Below are positions 38,100-47,125 of a stretch of DNA of 64,000 nucleotides, one piece after another; within the stretch, counting starts at the first letter, position 1, and each line of letters opens with the position of its first letter. The position numbers were made by a program, and so were the translations under genes. Below the pieces are notes generated by a model. The model searched no databases, had not been told where the DNA came from, and was given only the letters and a program-made list of their open reading frames with translations. The stretch lies in the NCBI RefSeq assembly GCF_024055725.1, contig NZ_JAMXMX010000013.1, positions 170,604-234,603 on the forward strand, written 5' to 3'. The DNA comes from Actinoallomurus spadix (GTDB lineage: Bacteria > Actinomycetota > Actinomycetes > Streptosporangiales > Streptosporangiaceae).

Positions 38100-38732
38100 A
38101 TGACGGATCCGCAGGCGGCGCGGCGCGCGTACAAGGAGTACGCCGCCGAGGCCGGCCGCAGGCTGCTCGCGGCGGAGCAGGCCCGGCGCGGCCTGGAGGA
38201 GGCCGAGGAGCGGCGGACGGCCGCGTACGCCTCCGTCGAGCAGGAGTGGGCGCGCCTCGACGGCCTGGAGGAGCGGGCGGCGGGCGTCTGGCGGGAGCTG
38301 ACCACCCGCTTCGGCCCGCACACGGTCGGCCCGCTGCCCGAGCCCGCCGACGACGTACGGCCCGACCAGGAGGCCGCCGAGCTGGTCGGTGACGCGCACC
38401 GGCGGGTGCGCGAGCCGGTTCACTACGCCCTCGGCGGCCGGTACGTCCAGATGGCGGTGCTCGGCTTCGTGGTGGCCGTGGTCGTCACCGCCATCGGCTT
38501 CGAGCTGGCGAAGAGCCTGCACGGCCTGGGGCAGGCGCGGCTGGCCCTGGCGTACGGGCCGGTGCTGGCGGCGCCGTGGCTGGGGCAGGTCACGGCCGCG
38601 GGCTGGATCAGGCTCCGCACGTCGCACGAGGAGCGCGAGTACGCCGTCGACACCGCCATGGGGGGCCTGATCGGGGGCGGCGGCGTGTGGGTCCTCGCCC
38701 TCATCTTCATCGTTGTCCACTTTGTGACCTGA
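38100..38732 (+). CDS. coiled-coil membrane protein of the FtsK-like cassette
   Basis: The protein has 210 residues from ATG 38100 (GGAGGG four bases before it); a GTG at 38082 overlapping the ATPase stop is the alternative. The first 65 residues are a coiled coil rich in Ala/Glu/Arg. Three or four membrane helices follow (VLGFVVAVVVTAIGF, LALAYGPVLAAPWLG, IGGGGVWVLALIFIVVHF). It is the only membrane protein of the cassette and probably anchors the ATPase or forms the channel. No named family was recognised. Confidence 0.7.
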   Translation: MTDPQAARRAYKEYAAEAGRRLLAAEQARRGLEEAEERRTAAYASVEQEWARLDGLEERAAGVWRELTTRFGPHTVGPLPEPADDVRPDQEAAELVGDAHRRVREPVHYALGGRYVQMAVLGFVVAVVVTAIGFELAKSLHGLGQARLALAYGPVLAAPWLGQVTAAGWIRLRTSHEEREYAVDTAMGGLIGGGGVWVLALIFIVVHFVT

Positions 38733-38771
38733 TGACAGCTGCCGCCGGGCGGTTTCTGCCAGGATGACGCC

Positions 38772-39281
38772 ATGGGTCTTGCGAAGAGCTCGTTGGGCGA
38801 GGACGAAGAGATCGTCCTCGAGTTCCACCCGCACTGGTCGACGCTGGTCGGCACGATCTTCTGGGCGGTCGTGACCGTGGCCGTCGCCGCGGTGGCCATC
38901 GTCTTCATCCCGGGCGGCAGCGCGCAGACGCTGATCCGCCTGATCATCGCGGCGGTCGCGGTCGTCGTGATCCTCGTCGTCGGGCTGATCCCGTTCCTGC
39001 GCTGGGTCACCACCTCCTACACCCTCACGAACCGGCGGTTCGTGCTGCGGCACGGCATCCTGTCGCGCTCCGGGCGCGACATCCCGCTCACCCGGGTCAA
39101 CGACGTGTCGTTCGAGCACAACCTGATCCAGCGGATCCTGGGCACCGGCACGCTGATCGTCGAGTCGGGCGGTGAGAACGGCCAGCTCGTCCTGAAGAAC
39201 ATCCCCCGGGTCGAGTCCGCCCAGAATCACCTGTACCGGATCGTCGAGGAGCTGACCGACGGCGACGGCGTCAAGCCGTAG
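38772..39281 (+). CDS. bacterial PH-domain membrane protein
   Basis: The protein has 169 residues. Two membrane helices (about 23-47 and 52-75) are followed by a bPH2/YdbS-like domain: SYTLTNRRFVLRHGILSRSG, DIPLTRVNDVSFEHNLIQRI, GTGTLIVESGGENG. This architecture is common in actinobacteria; the function is not known. The gap to the gene before it is 39 bases, so it could still belong to that transcript. Confidence 0.82.
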   Translation: MGLAKSSLGEDEEIVLEFHPHWSTLVGTIFWAVVTVAVAAVAIVFIPGGSAQTLIRLIIAAVAVVVILVVGLIPFLRWVTTSYTLTNRRFVLRHGILSRSGRDIPLTRVNDVSFEHNLIQRILGTGTLIVESGGENGQLVLKNIPRVESAQNHLYRIVEELTDGDGVKP

Positions 39282-39315
39282 CCGGGCCGGGAACCGAGCC
39301 GTGGGTGAGCCGTAG

Positions 39316-40296
39316 ATGAGCGACGCGCCGGAGCCGAGGGAGATCGAGGAGCTCCTTCTCGGTGGTGAGCTGCGGTTCACCCGGATCGACGCGATCGAGC
39401 GGTCCGGGGTGTCGGAGGAGTTCACCCAGCGGCTGTGGCGGGCCTTCGGCTTCCCGCACCTCGCCGACGAGACGGTCGCCTTCACCGACGGCGACCTCGA
39501 CGCGCTCGTCCGCATCAAGGACCTCCTCGGCGAGGGCCTGCTGGACGAGGAGATGGTCCTGCGGATGGTCCGCGCCGTCGGCCAGACGATGGCGCGGCTC
39601 GCCGAGTGGCAGATCGACATCATCGTCGGCGCGCTGGCCGACCCGCTGCAGCCGCCCTCTCCGGACGTCGTCAACATGATCATGGACCACGCCGAGACGC
39701 ACATCGCGGCGCTGGAGCCGCTCCTCGTCCACGCGTGGCGGCGGCAGCTCGCCGCCGCGGGCACCCGCGCGCTGACCGCGTCGGCGGCGGAGGACGCCGT
39801 TCCGGGGCGGCTGCGGGTGGCGGTGGGGTTCGCCGACATCGTGGGCTTCACCGCGACCAGCCGGAACCTCGGCGAGCTGGAGCTGGCCGAGCTGGTCGAG
39901 CGGTTCGAGGAGACCGCCTCCGACGTCGTGGCCGAGCACGGCGGGCGGATCGTCAAGACCCTGGGAGACGAGGTCCTCTACACGGCCGACACTCCCACGC
40001 TGGGCGCGGAGATCGGGCTGAGCGTCGCCGAGGCGGTTCGCGCCGGGGGAGACACGGACGTGCGGGTCGGCATGGCGTACGGCCTCGTGCTCTCGCTGAT
40101 GGGCGACGTCTTCGGCACGACCGTGAACCTCGCCAGCCGGCTGACCTCGATCGCCCGGCCCGGCACGGTCCTCGCCGACGCCGCCCTGGCCGACGGCCTG
40201 CGTGGCGACGGCGCGTACGAACTGATCCGCATCGGCCGCCGCCCGGCCCGCGGCCTCGGCATCGTCCAGCCCTACGTCGTGCGCCGCGCCCGCTGA
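39316..40296 (+). CDS. class III adenylate cyclase, Rv1264-like
   Basis: The protein has 326 residues. An N-terminal all-helical regulatory domain (about 1-150) precedes the catalytic domain, the same layout as the pH-sensing mycobacterial cyclase Rv1264. The catalytic part has [12 protein letters not shown] (metal-binding Asp), [15 protein letters not shown] (substrate Lys and second metal Asp) and [17 protein letters not shown] (transition-state Arg). It makes cAMP from ATP as a homodimer. It starts 34 bases after the PH-domain gene. pH control is known for Rv1264 and only inferred here. Confidence 0.88.
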   Translation: MSDAPEPREIEELLLGGELRFTRIDAIERSGVSEEFTQRLWRAFGFPHLADETVAFTDGDLDALVRIKDLLGEGLLDEEMVLRMVRAVGQTMARLAEWQIDIIVGALADPLQPPSPDVVNMIMDHAETHIAALEPLLVHAWRRQLAAAGTRALTASAAEDAVPGRLRVAVGFADIVGFTATSRNLGELELAELVERFEETASDVVAEHGGRIVKTLGDEVLYTADTPTLGAEIGLSVAEAVRAGGDTDVRVGMAYGLVLSLMGDVFGTTVNLASRLTSIARPGTVLADAALADGLRGDGAYELIRIGRRPARGLGIVQPYVVRRAR

Positions 40297-40350
40297 GAGA
40301 GTCTTTGCCGGTCAGCGGCTTGATAGGGGGATTTGGGCCGGAAACATCTC

Positions 40351-40372
40351 GTTCGCTTTCCGTTCACCAAAA
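40351..40372 (+). promoter_or_regulatory. PHO-box-like direct repeats upstream of ppk
   Basis: GTTCGCTTTCC followed by GTTCACCAAAA are two units with exactly 11-base periodicity, the pattern of actinomycete PhoP binding sites (consensus unit near GTTCACC). They end 18 bases before the ppk start. In Streptomyces lividans ppk is known to be under PhoR-PhoP control. Confidence 0.6.
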
Positions 40373-40390
40373 ATGGGGACCATATACCTC

Positions 40391-42460
40391 ATGAGCGTTG
40401 AACCAGGGCATTTCGCCCGATCCGTGGACGGGCTGCCAGAGGATCGGTTCCTTGATCGAGAAGAGAGCTGGCTCCGGTTCAACCAGCGCGTCCTGGATCT
40501 CGCCGCCGACCCGTCGCTGCCGCTGCTCGAACGCGTGCGGTTCCTGTCGATCTTCGCGACCAACCTGGACGAGTTCTTCATGGTGCGGGTCGCCGGGCTG
40601 ACCCGGCGCATGGCCACCGGCATCGCCGTCCAGAGCGCCAGCGGCCGCCAGCCTCGCGAGGTGCTCGCGCACACCTCCGAGGTCGCCCGCGACCTCATGC
40701 TGGAGCACGCGGCCCTCTTCCGCGAGGAGATCCTCCCGGCCCTCGCCAAGGAGGGGATCGAGGTCCTGCGCTGGGACGAGCTCGCCGACACCGAGAAGGA
40801 GAGCCTGAACCGCCTGTTCCGGCGGCGGATCTACCCGGTGCTGACGCCGCTGGTGGTCGACCCGGCGCACCCCTTCCCGTACATCTCCGGGCAGTCCCTC
40901 AACCTGGCGGTGCTGGTCCGCGACCCCGAGGTCGGGACGACGATGTTCGCCCGCGTCAAGGTCCCGCCGGTGCTGCCGAGGTTCCTGGAGGCGTCCCCGT
41001 CGCGGTTCGTGCCGCTCGAGGACGTGATCGCCGAGAACCTCCCGGAGCTGTTCACCGGCACCGAGATCCTCGAGCACCACGCCTTCCGCGTCACCCGCAA
41101 CCAGGACCTGGAGGTCGACGAGGACATCGCCGAGAACCTCCTGCAGGCCCTCGAACGCGAGCTGCTGCGCCGCAGATTCGGGCCCGTCGTGCGCCTGGAG
41201 GTCGAGGAGTCGATCACGCCGGAGGTCCTCGACCTGCTGATGACCGAACTGGAGGTCGACGAGCGCGCGGTGTACCGCGTGCCAGGCCCGCTCGACCTCG
41301 GCGGCATGTCCGCGATCGCCGACCTCGACCGCGGCGAGCTGAAGTACCCGCCGTTCGTGCCGTCCGAGGCGGCGCTCCCGCACGACACCGACATCTTCGC
41401 CACCCTGCGCGACCACGACGTCCTCGTCCAGCACCCGTACGACTCGTTCACCACGAGCGTCGAACGCCTCATCGAGGACGCCGCCACCGACCCGCAGGTC
41501 CTCGCGATCAAGCAGACGCTGTACCGCACCAGCGGCGACTCGCCGATCATCGACGCCCTCATCGACGCCGCCGAGGCGGGCAAGCAGGTCGTCGTGGTCG
41601 TCGAGATCAAGGCGCGGTTCGACGAGCAGGCCAACATCACCTGGGCGCGCAAGCTGGAGCGCGCCGGCTGCCACGTGGTGTACGGCTTCGTCGGCCTCAA
41701 GACCCACTGCAAGACCGCGCTGGTGGTCCGGCTGGAATCCGACGGGACGCTGCGCCGCTACTGCCACATCGGCACCGGAAACTACAACCCCAAGACCGCC
41801 CGGATCTACGAGGACTACGGCCTGCTGACCGCCGACCCCGAGGTCGGCCAGGACGTCAGCGCCCTGTTCAACCACCTGACCGGTTATTCGCGCGACACCG
41901 ACTACCGGCGGCTCCTCGTCGCCCCCGACTCGCTGCGCACGGGCCTCGTCGAGCGCGTCGAGCGGGAGATCGAGCACCACGAGCAGGGCCGGCCCGCCCG
42001 TATCCGGTTCAAGTGCAACGCGCTGGTCGACGAGGTTCTCATCGACGCGCTGTACCGGGCGTCGCAGGAGGGCGTGCCGGTCGACGTCTGGGTGCGTGGG
42101 ATCTGCGCGCTCCGCCCCGGAGTACCCGGCCTGTCGGAGACCATCCAGGTCCGCAGCATCCTCGGCCGGTTCCTTGAGCACTCCCGCGTGTACGCCTTCG
42201 AGAACGGCGGGAACCACGAGGTGTGGATCGGCAGCGCCGACCTCATGCACCGCAACCTGGACCGCCGGGTCGAGACGCTCGTGCGCGTCACCGACCCGGC
42301 CCACTGCGCCGACCTCGTCGGCCGCTTCGACCTCGCGATGGGCGCGGACACCAAGTGCTGGGTCCTCGGCGAGAACGGCGTATGGACCCGGCACGAGGGG
42401 GACGTCGACGTGCAGACCCACCTGATGCGGGCACGCCGCTGGAGGACCGTTGATTCCTGA
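40391..42460 (+). CDS. ppk1: polyphosphate kinase 1
   Basis: The protein has 689 residues from ATG 40391; an ATG 18 bases earlier lies within the promoter-like region. It has the N-terminal [14 protein letters not shown] and [14 protein letters not shown], the head domain, and two phospholipase-D-like catalytic domains. [15 protein letters not shown] contains the autophosphorylated His, and [13 protein letters not shown] and [16 protein letters not shown] are the other active-site motifs. It polymerises the ATP gamma-phosphate into polyphosphate and can work in reverse. Its stop overlaps the start of the MutT1-like gene, matching the ppk1-mutT1 neighbourhood of Mycobacterium. Confidence 0.95.
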   Translation: MSVEPGHFARSVDGLPEDRFLDREESWLRFNQRVLDLAADPSLPLLERVRFLSIFATNLDEFFMVRVAGLTRRMATGIAVQSASGRQPREVLAHTSEVARDLMLEHAALFREEILPALAKEGIEVLRWDELADTEKESLNRLFRRRIYPVLTPLVVDPAHPFPYISGQSLNLAVLVRDPEVGTTMFARVKVPPVLPRFLEASPSRFVPLEDVIAENLPELFTGTEILEHHAFRVTRNQDLEVDEDIAENLLQALERELLRRRFGPVVRLEVEESITPEVLDLLMTELEVDERAVYRVPGPLDLGGMSAIADLDRGELKYPPFVPSEAALPHDTDIFATLRDHDVLVQHPYDSFTTSVERLIEDAATDPQVLAIKQTLYRTSGDSPIIDALIDAAEAGKQVVVVVEIKARFDEQANITWARKLERAGCHVVYGFVGLKTHCKTALVVRLESDGTLRRYCHIGTGNYNPKTARIYEDYGLLTADPEVGQDVSALFNHLTGYSRDTDYRRLLVAPDSLRTGLVERVEREIEHHEQGRPARIRFKCNALVDEVLIDALYRASQEGVPVDVWVRGICALRPGVPGLSETIQVRSILGRFLEHSRVYAFENGGNHEVWIGSADLMHRNLDRRVETLVRVTDPAHCADLVGRFDLAMGADTKCWVLGENGVWTRHEGDVDVQTHLMRARRWRTVDS

Positions 42461-43328
42461 CCCCCCGGGAACGATCAGCGCCGCCGGCGCGGTGCTGTGG
42501 CGGCCCGGCCCGGACGGCCGCCCGCTCGTCGCCCTGATCCACCGCCCCCGGTACGACGACTGGTCCTTCCCCAAGGGCAAGGTCGACCGGGACGAGCACG
42601 TCGTACGCGCCGCGGCCCGCGAGGTCTGGGAGGAGACCGGCGTCTGGCCCGTCCTCGGCCGCCGGCTGTCCACGGTCCGGTACGAGGCGCGCGGCCGGCC
42701 CAAGCGGGTCGACTACTGGACGGCCACCGGCGACGAGGGCCGGTTCGTTCCGAACGACGAGGTCGACCGGGTCGACTGGCTCCCGATCGCGGAGGCGGAG
42801 GACCGGCTCAGCTACGACCACGACCGCGGCGTGCTCGGAGAGTTCGCCACCGGCCCCCTCCGCACGACGCCGTACATCGTGCTCCGGCACGCCACGGCCG
42901 GGCAGAAGCGGGACTGGGAGGAGGACGACCTGCTGCGCCCTCTCGACCCGGAGGGCCGCGCGCAGGCCCAGCGGCTCGACGACGTCCTGATCTGCTATGG
43001 CCCGGCCCGCCTGATCAGCTCGGCGACGGCCCGCTGCGTCGAGACGGTCCTGCCCTACGCCGCCCGTACGGCCGCGGACGTGCGCACCGACTGGGCCGTG
43101 ACGGTCGGCACGGCCAAGGCCCCGGGAGACCGGCTCGCCGAACTCCTCGCCGACGGCGTCCCCGCCGTGATCTGCACCCACGGCGAACTCGTGCCCGACC
43201 TCATCACCCGTGCCTGCGACGAGCTCGGCGCCCCGCCCCCGGAGGACCCCCGGCTCCCGAAGGGCGGATTCTGGGTCCTCCAGGTCGCCGACCGCGCCCT
43301 CGCCTCCCTCGAACGCCACACCTGCTGA
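42450..43328 (+). CDS. mutT1: MutT1-like NUDIX plus histidine-phosphatase protein
   Basis: The protein has 292 residues, starting at TTG 42450 with GGAGG five bases upstream; it overlaps the end of ppk. The N-terminal NUDIX domain has [20 protein letters not shown], a full Nudix box, followed by ETGV. The C-terminal domain is of the histidine phosphatase type, with [12 protein letters not shown] (RHA) and later CTHGELVPD. This two-domain form is the mycobacterial MutT1 type, which removes 8-oxo-GTP/dGTP and hydrolyses diadenosine polyphosphates. Working next to polyphosphate kinase fits nucleotide-pool control. Confidence 0.88.
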   Translation: MIPDPPGTISAAGAVLWRPGPDGRPLVALIHRPRYDDWSFPKGKVDRDEHVVRAAAREVWEETGVWPVLGRRLSTVRYEARGRPKRVDYWTATGDEGRFVPNDEVDRVDWLPIAEAEDRLSYDHDRGVLGEFATGPLRTTPYIVLRHATAGQKRDWEEDDLLRPLDPEGRAQAQRLDDVLICYGPARLISSATARCVETVLPYAARTAADVRTDWAVTVGTAKAPGDRLAELLADGVPAVICTHGELVPDLITRACDELGAPPPEDPRLPKGGFWVLQVADRALASLERHTC

Positions 43329-43334
43329 CCGCGC

Positions 43335-44810
43335 TCACCTGGTTCCGCCCCTGCGCGGAACCAGCAGCACGGGGATCAACGTCACGGCCAGGATCACGGC
43401 CGCCCACCAGAACGTGTCCGTGAACGCCGCGGTCAACTGCGCGGGCATCCGCGCGGTGCGATGGGTGACGGCCTCCCGGAGGTTACCGGTCGCCCCCGGC
43501 ACGTGATCGCGGATCATGATCTGCAGGACGATCGCGAGGATCGCGGTGCCGAACGAGCTGCCGACCCGGATGAGGATGCTCGCGCCGGTCGTCGCGGCGG
43601 GCACCGACTCACGCGGGATCCCCTGATACGCGGCCGCCATCAGGACCGGGGACACGGCACCGTGCCCCAGGCCGATCACCAGCATCACGGCCATCAGCGC
43701 CGGACGGCCGGTGGACGGGTCGATCCGGGTCAGGACCAGCGCCCCGGCCAGCACCAGCGCCACCCCGGCCGTCGCGATCCAGCGCGCCCCGTACCGGTCG
43801 GTCATCCTCCCCGCCACGGTCATCGTGAGCATCGCGCCGAGACCGAGCGGGGAGATCAGCCACCCCGCCTCCATCGGTGACTCACCCCGCACGACCTGGG
43901 AGAACAACGGCAGCAGCACCGTCAGGCCGAACACCGGAACGCAGTAGGCGAACAGCCCGCCGGTCGCGGCGGCGAACGAGCGGTCGCGCAGCAGCCGCAC
44001 ATCGATCAGCGCGCCCGCCCCCTTGCGCAGCGCGTGCGCCACGAACGCCGCGACCAGCACGGCACCGGCCCCGATACCGGCCAGGAAGCGGGAGCTGGAC
44101 AGGCCGGTGCCCTCCCCGGCCTGCGCCAGGCCGTACACGAGCGCGGCCAGGCCGGGGGAGAGCAGCAGCATGCCGACGAGGTCCAGGGGCGCGCTCGGGT
44201 CGCGCTCGGCGTCGCGCGGCATCATGCGCAGCGCGGCGGCCAGCGCCAGCGCGCAGAACGGGACGTTGATGAAGAACAGCCAGCGCCAGCTGACGCTGTC
44301 GAGGATCACGCCGCCGAGCAGCGGGCCGAGCACGGGCGCGAGCATGGCCGGCACCGAGACGATGGTCATCACCCGGCCCATCCGGTCCGGTCCGGCGGCG
44401 CGGGCCAGCACGGTCTGGCCGATCGGCATGAGCATGCCGCCGCCGACGCCCTGCAGGATCCGGAAGGTGATCAGGGCGGGCACCGACCAGGCCAGCCCGC
44501 ACAGCAGCGAGCCGGAGATGAACAACGCGATCGAGGTCAGCCACATCGTGCGCGCCCCGAAGCGGCGGACCGACCAGCCGGTGAGCGGGATCGCCATGGA
44601 CAGGGCCAGGGTGTAGCCGGTCATCACCCACTGGATCGACGACAGCGAGGCGTCGAAGTCCTTGCCGAGGGTGGTGACGGCGACGTTGACGATCGTGGTG
44701 TCGAGGATCGTCATGATCGCGCCGAGCAGGACGACGATCGCGAGCCGGCGCAGCTCGGGATCGATGCCGCGCTGTTCCGCGGCCTGCTCGCGCGTGGGTA
44801 CGGCGCTCAT
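43335..44810 (-). CDS. MFS drug exporter, DHA2 (14-helix) family
   Basis: The protein has 491 residues from ATG 44810, with GGAGGAAG upstream. It has about 14 membrane helices. LDTTIVNVAVTTLGKDF is the DHA2 family motif D1, RFGARTMWLTS is motif A, and RILQGVGGGMLMPIG and LGPLLGGVILDSVSWRW (motif C region) follow. It is a proton-driven multidrug exporter. It is transcribed divergently from a TetR gene and the shared intergenic region is filled with repeats, so control by that TetR is very likely. Confidence 0.9.
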   Translation of the reverse strand: MSAVPTREQAAEQRGIDPELRRLAIVVLLGAIMTILDTTIVNVAVTTLGKDFDASLSSIQWVMTGYTLALSMAIPLTGWSVRRFGARTMWLTSIALFISGSLLCGLAWSVPALITFRILQGVGGGMLMPIGQTVLARAAGPDRMGRVMTIVSVPAMLAPVLGPLLGGVILDSVSWRWLFFINVPFCALALAAALRMMPRDAERDPSAPLDLVGMLLLSPGLAALVYGLAQAGEGTGLSSSRFLAGIGAGAVLVAAFVAHALRKGAGALIDVRLLRDRSFAAATGGLFAYCVPVFGLTVLLPLFSQVVRGESPMEAGWLISPLGLGAMLTMTVAGRMTDRYGARWIATAGVALVLAGALVLTRIDPSTGRPALMAVMLVIGLGHGAVSPVLMAAAYQGIPRESVPAATTGASILIRVGSSFGTAILAIVLQIMIRDHVPGATGNLREAVTHRTARMPAQLTAAFTDTFWWAAVILAVTLIPVLLVPRRGGTR

Positions 44811-44834
44811 TCGACTCTTCCTCCGCCGAGGTTT

Positions 44835-44912
44835 CCGTACGCTGTATCGTCTCAACCGTACGCCGTATCGCTGTTTCCGTACAGCGTTTCGCTCGGAACG
44901 TACGCCGTACGG
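44835..44912. promoter_or_regulatory. four operator-like repeats with 21-bp periodicity
   Basis: CCGTACGCTGTATCG (44835), CCGTACGCCGTATCG (44856), CCGTACAGCGTTTCG (44877) and ACGTACGCCGTACGG (44898) begin exactly 21 bases apart, two helical turns. The last contains the dyad CGTAC-GCC-GTACG. They fill the divergent MFS/TetR intergenic region and are probably TetR sites bound on one face of the DNA. Confidence 0.7.
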
Positions 44913-44925
44913 ATACGATCGGGGC

Positions 44926-45672
44926 ATGACACTCGACGGGGACCGGCCCTCCACAGTCCCTGAGCGCTACGGGCGCGCCGGCGACCGCAAACGCGCCGCC
45001 GAGCCGGTGTGGTCCCGCCCGCGCGGCGGGCGCCGGCCGAAGCTCAGCCGGGAGGCGATCGTGGCCGCCGCCATCGCGATCGCCGACGCCGAGGGCCTGG
45101 ACGCGGTGTCCATCCGGCGCGTCGCGAGCGAGCTCGGCGTCCGCGCGATGAGCCTCTACACCCACATCGACGCCAAGGAGGACCTCCTCGACCTCATGCA
45201 CGACGAGGTGGCCGCCGAGGTGCTGATCGAGGGCGAGCTGCCCCCTGACTGGCGCGAGGCGTTCCGGGAGATCACCGCCAGGGAACGGGAGGTCACGCTG
45301 CGGCACCCGTGGGTGTTCCAGCTCGCGGGACGCTCCCCACGGGTCGGGCCCAACGGCCTCATGCACGCCGAGCAGTCGTTCACCGTCGCGAGCCGGCTCA
45401 CCGACGACCCGCGCGAGATGCTGGCCATCGTCAGGGCCATCGACCACTACATGCTCGGCTACACCCTCCGCACGCAGGGCGGTCGCGAACGCAAAGCCGC
45501 CGGCCTGGGCGGAGTAGGCGAGGAGCCGTACGTGCGCACCCTCCTGGCCGAGGGAACCTTCCCGCACTTGAAGCCGGTGCTCGACGCGGGAATCCATGAC
45601 CAGGATGACTTCGAGCAGGGCCTCACCTGGATCCTGGACGGCATAGAACGCGAATACGGCCACCGCCGCTAA
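44926..45672 (+). CDS. TetR-family transcriptional regulator
   Basis: The protein has 248 residues from ATG 44926. TACGAT lies seven bases upstream, so the transcript is probably leaderless. A charged 44-residue N-terminal extension precedes the helix-turn-helix (AIAIADAEGLDAVSIRRVAS, then LGVRAMSLYTHIDAKEDLLD). The C-terminal ligand-binding domain is of the TetR_C type (AIDHYMLGYTLRTQGGRE). It likely represses itself and the divergent exporter. Confidence 0.9.
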   Translation: MTLDGDRPSTVPERYGRAGDRKRAAEPVWSRPRGGRRPKLSREAIVAAAIAIADAEGLDAVSIRRVASELGVRAMSLYTHIDAKEDLLDLMHDEVAAEVLIEGELPPDWREAFREITAREREVTLRHPWVFQLAGRSPRVGPNGLMHAEQSFTVASRLTDDPREMLAIVRAIDHYMLGYTLRTQGGRERKAAGLGGVGEEPYVRTLLAEGTFPHLKPVLDAGIHDQDDFEQGLTWILDGIEREYGHRR

Positions 45673-45731
45673 CGACAGCGCCCTACCCGATCAAATCGCC
45701 CAGCGACTTTGCCGCCGCCGCTGACGCGCAG

Positions 45732-45799
45732 CCCCGGCGAATCGGTCACCGACCCGTCAACACCGACGGCAATGCGACCACAGCGACGGCAAAGTCACG
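45732..45799 (-). repeat. 68-bp intergenic repeat, left copy
   Basis: Read on the minus strand this 68-bp segment aligns without gaps to 47993-48060 on the plus strand, with about 55 identical bases. Shared blocks are CGTGACTT, TTGCCGTCG, TGACGG and GCCGGG. With the right copy it brackets the regulator island 45834-47904 in inverted orientation. Confidence 0.65.
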
Positions 45800-45833
45800 G
45801 AGGCCAAGCACGAAGATTCCCTACCGGGTGCTC

Positions 45834-45935
45834 TCAAGTGTTGACGGTGGCGACCTCGACGCAGGCGTCTTGCTGCTGCGAGCGCAACGCCTTGCGCCAA
45901 TCGATTACGCAGGTCAGGCCTCGGGTCGAGTCCAT
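45834..45935 (-). CDS. miniature DUF397 protein 2
   Basis: The protein has 33 residues from ATG 45935. CVIDWRKALRS and DACVEVATVN are the first two conserved blocks of DUF397 (W-R/K-K-S then CVEVA), and the gene stops there, about half the usual 60-residue length. It shares the leader CGTACGCCCATG with the gene before it, so the two arose by duplication. DUF397 proteins act with XRE/DUF5753 regulators in actinomycetes. Confidence 0.65.
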   Translation of the reverse strand: MDSTRGLTCVIDWRKALRSQQQDACVEVATVNT

Positions 45936-45962
45936 GGGCGTACGTTTCCTCGTAGGGGGTGG

Positions 45963-46058
45963 TCAGGCGTTGACGACGGCGACCTCGACGCACTCACCGG
46001 AGTCCGTGGACCGCTCGGCCTTGCGCCACTCTGCACGCGAAAGATCGACCTGGGGCAT
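45963..46058 (-). CDS. miniature DUF397 protein 1
   Basis: The protein has 31 residues from ATG 46058. LSRAEWRKAERSTDSGECVE followed by VAVVNA is the N-terminal half of DUF397 and ends right after the CVEVA block. It starts 26 bases after the stop of the XRE-DUF5753 gene and probably shares its transcript. GAGAGG precedes the conserved CGTACGCCCATG start region. Confidence 0.7.
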   Translation of the reverse strand: MPQVDLSRAEWRKAERSTDSGECVEVAVVNA

Positions 46059-46084
46059 GGGCGTACGCCTCTCGGCTCGGTGGG

Positions 46085-46948
46085 TCAGGTGCTGGCCAAT
46101 TCCTCGGCGATGAACGTCATCGTAGCCGCGGGTGACAATGCCGCCCCGACCAGATGGCGGAACGCCCCGTGGAATCGCTCGACCTCGGCCGCCTCCTCGA
46201 TGTACAACTCGCCGGCGAAATTGTCGACGTAGGCGGCGTCACGGTCGGCGTCGTCGGGGAATTGGAGGATCGTGAACGGGCCACGCCCAACGCCTGGATG
46301 AGCGCCGATGGAGAACGGGATCAGCTGCAGTGTCACCGAGGGCATGCGCGCTGCTTCTGCGAGGCGTTCGAGTTGGCCGTGAATGACCTCGGGGCCGCCC
46401 ACCGGTCGCCGGATCGCGGCCTCGTCGATGACCGCCCATAGGCTAAGCGGGCTGGGGCCGGTGAGTATTTGCTGGCGTTGCATGCGTACGGCGACGCGGT
46501 CGCTGGTCACCTGGTCAGAGACCTCATCGTGCGGATTCTCCACCAGCGCCCGAGCGTAGTCCTCGGTCTGCAGCAGACCGGGGATGACGAGCGGCTGGTA
46601 GGTCAGCAGCGTCGATGCTTCGGCTTCCAAGCCGATGTAGGTGGTGTAGGTCTCCGACAGCATCTTGCTATGGGGCTGCCACCAGCCACGCTGGCGTCCC
46701 TCGCGAGCCAGGGTGAGCAGTTCTTCGTGCTGCCGAGCGTCCTTCACGCCGTAGACATCCAGCAGCGCCCGCACGTCGCCGATGTTCGGCCGCACCCACT
46801 GAGCGTTCTCGATGAAGCGCAGCTTGGCCGTGGAGAACTCCAGCCGCTCGGCGACCTGCTCCAGGGTCATGCCGGCGCTGGCGCGGAGCTGTCGTAGTTC
46901 GGCCGACAGGCGACGCCTGCGCAGGGTTGGACTGCGGCGTTCTGGCAT
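46085..46948 (-). CDS. XRE-family regulator with DUF5753 domain
   Basis: The protein has 287 residues from ATG 46948, chosen because TACGAT lies eight bases upstream; an ATG at 46984 would add 12 residues. The helix-turn-helix covers LRASAGMTLEQVAERLEFST, and the rest is the DUF5753 domain (TYIGLEAEASTLLTYQPLVI, PGLLQTEDYARALV). This is the WhiJ/AbaA-like class found in many copies in actinomycetes, usually with a DUF397 partner and often an anti-sigma-type ATPase, as here. Roles in development and antibiotic control are known for some members. Confidence 0.9.
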   Translation of the reverse strand: MPERRSPTLRRRRLSAELRQLRASAGMTLEQVAERLEFSTAKLRFIENAQWVRPNIGDVRALLDVYGVKDARQHEELLTLAREGRQRGWWQPHSKMLSETYTTYIGLEAEASTLLTYQPLVIPGLLQTEDYARALVENPHDEVSDQVTSDRVAVRMQRQQILTGPSPLSLWAVIDEAAIRRPVGGPEVIHGQLERLAEAARMPSVTLQLIPFSIGAHPGVGRGPFTILQFPDDADRDAAYVDNFAGELYIEEAAEVERFHGAFRHLVGAALSPAATMTFIAEELAST

Positions 46949-46984
46949 GGCAGCGATCGTAGCCACGGCTGGCTTCCGTCTCAT

Positions 46985-47125
46985 TGAAAACCGGCAATTG
47001 CTATCTAATAGTACTCGTTCAAAGATTGCGATTGAAAGTTTGCCTGTAGGAGTCCATCCTGACGCTACTCAACACGTCCGCCAGGGGCCATGCACCCTGG
47101 CACGATTACAGGGAGTTGATATCCC
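46985..47125. promoter_or_regulatory. AT-rich divergent promoter region
   Basis: This stretch between the XRE gene and the anti-sigma-type ATPase gene is clearly richer in A and T than its surroundings. It contains CTATCTAATAGTACT, and TTCAA/TTGAA inverted arms around AGATTGCGA (about 47019-47037). It probably holds the promoters of both directions and an operator. Confidence 0.45.
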
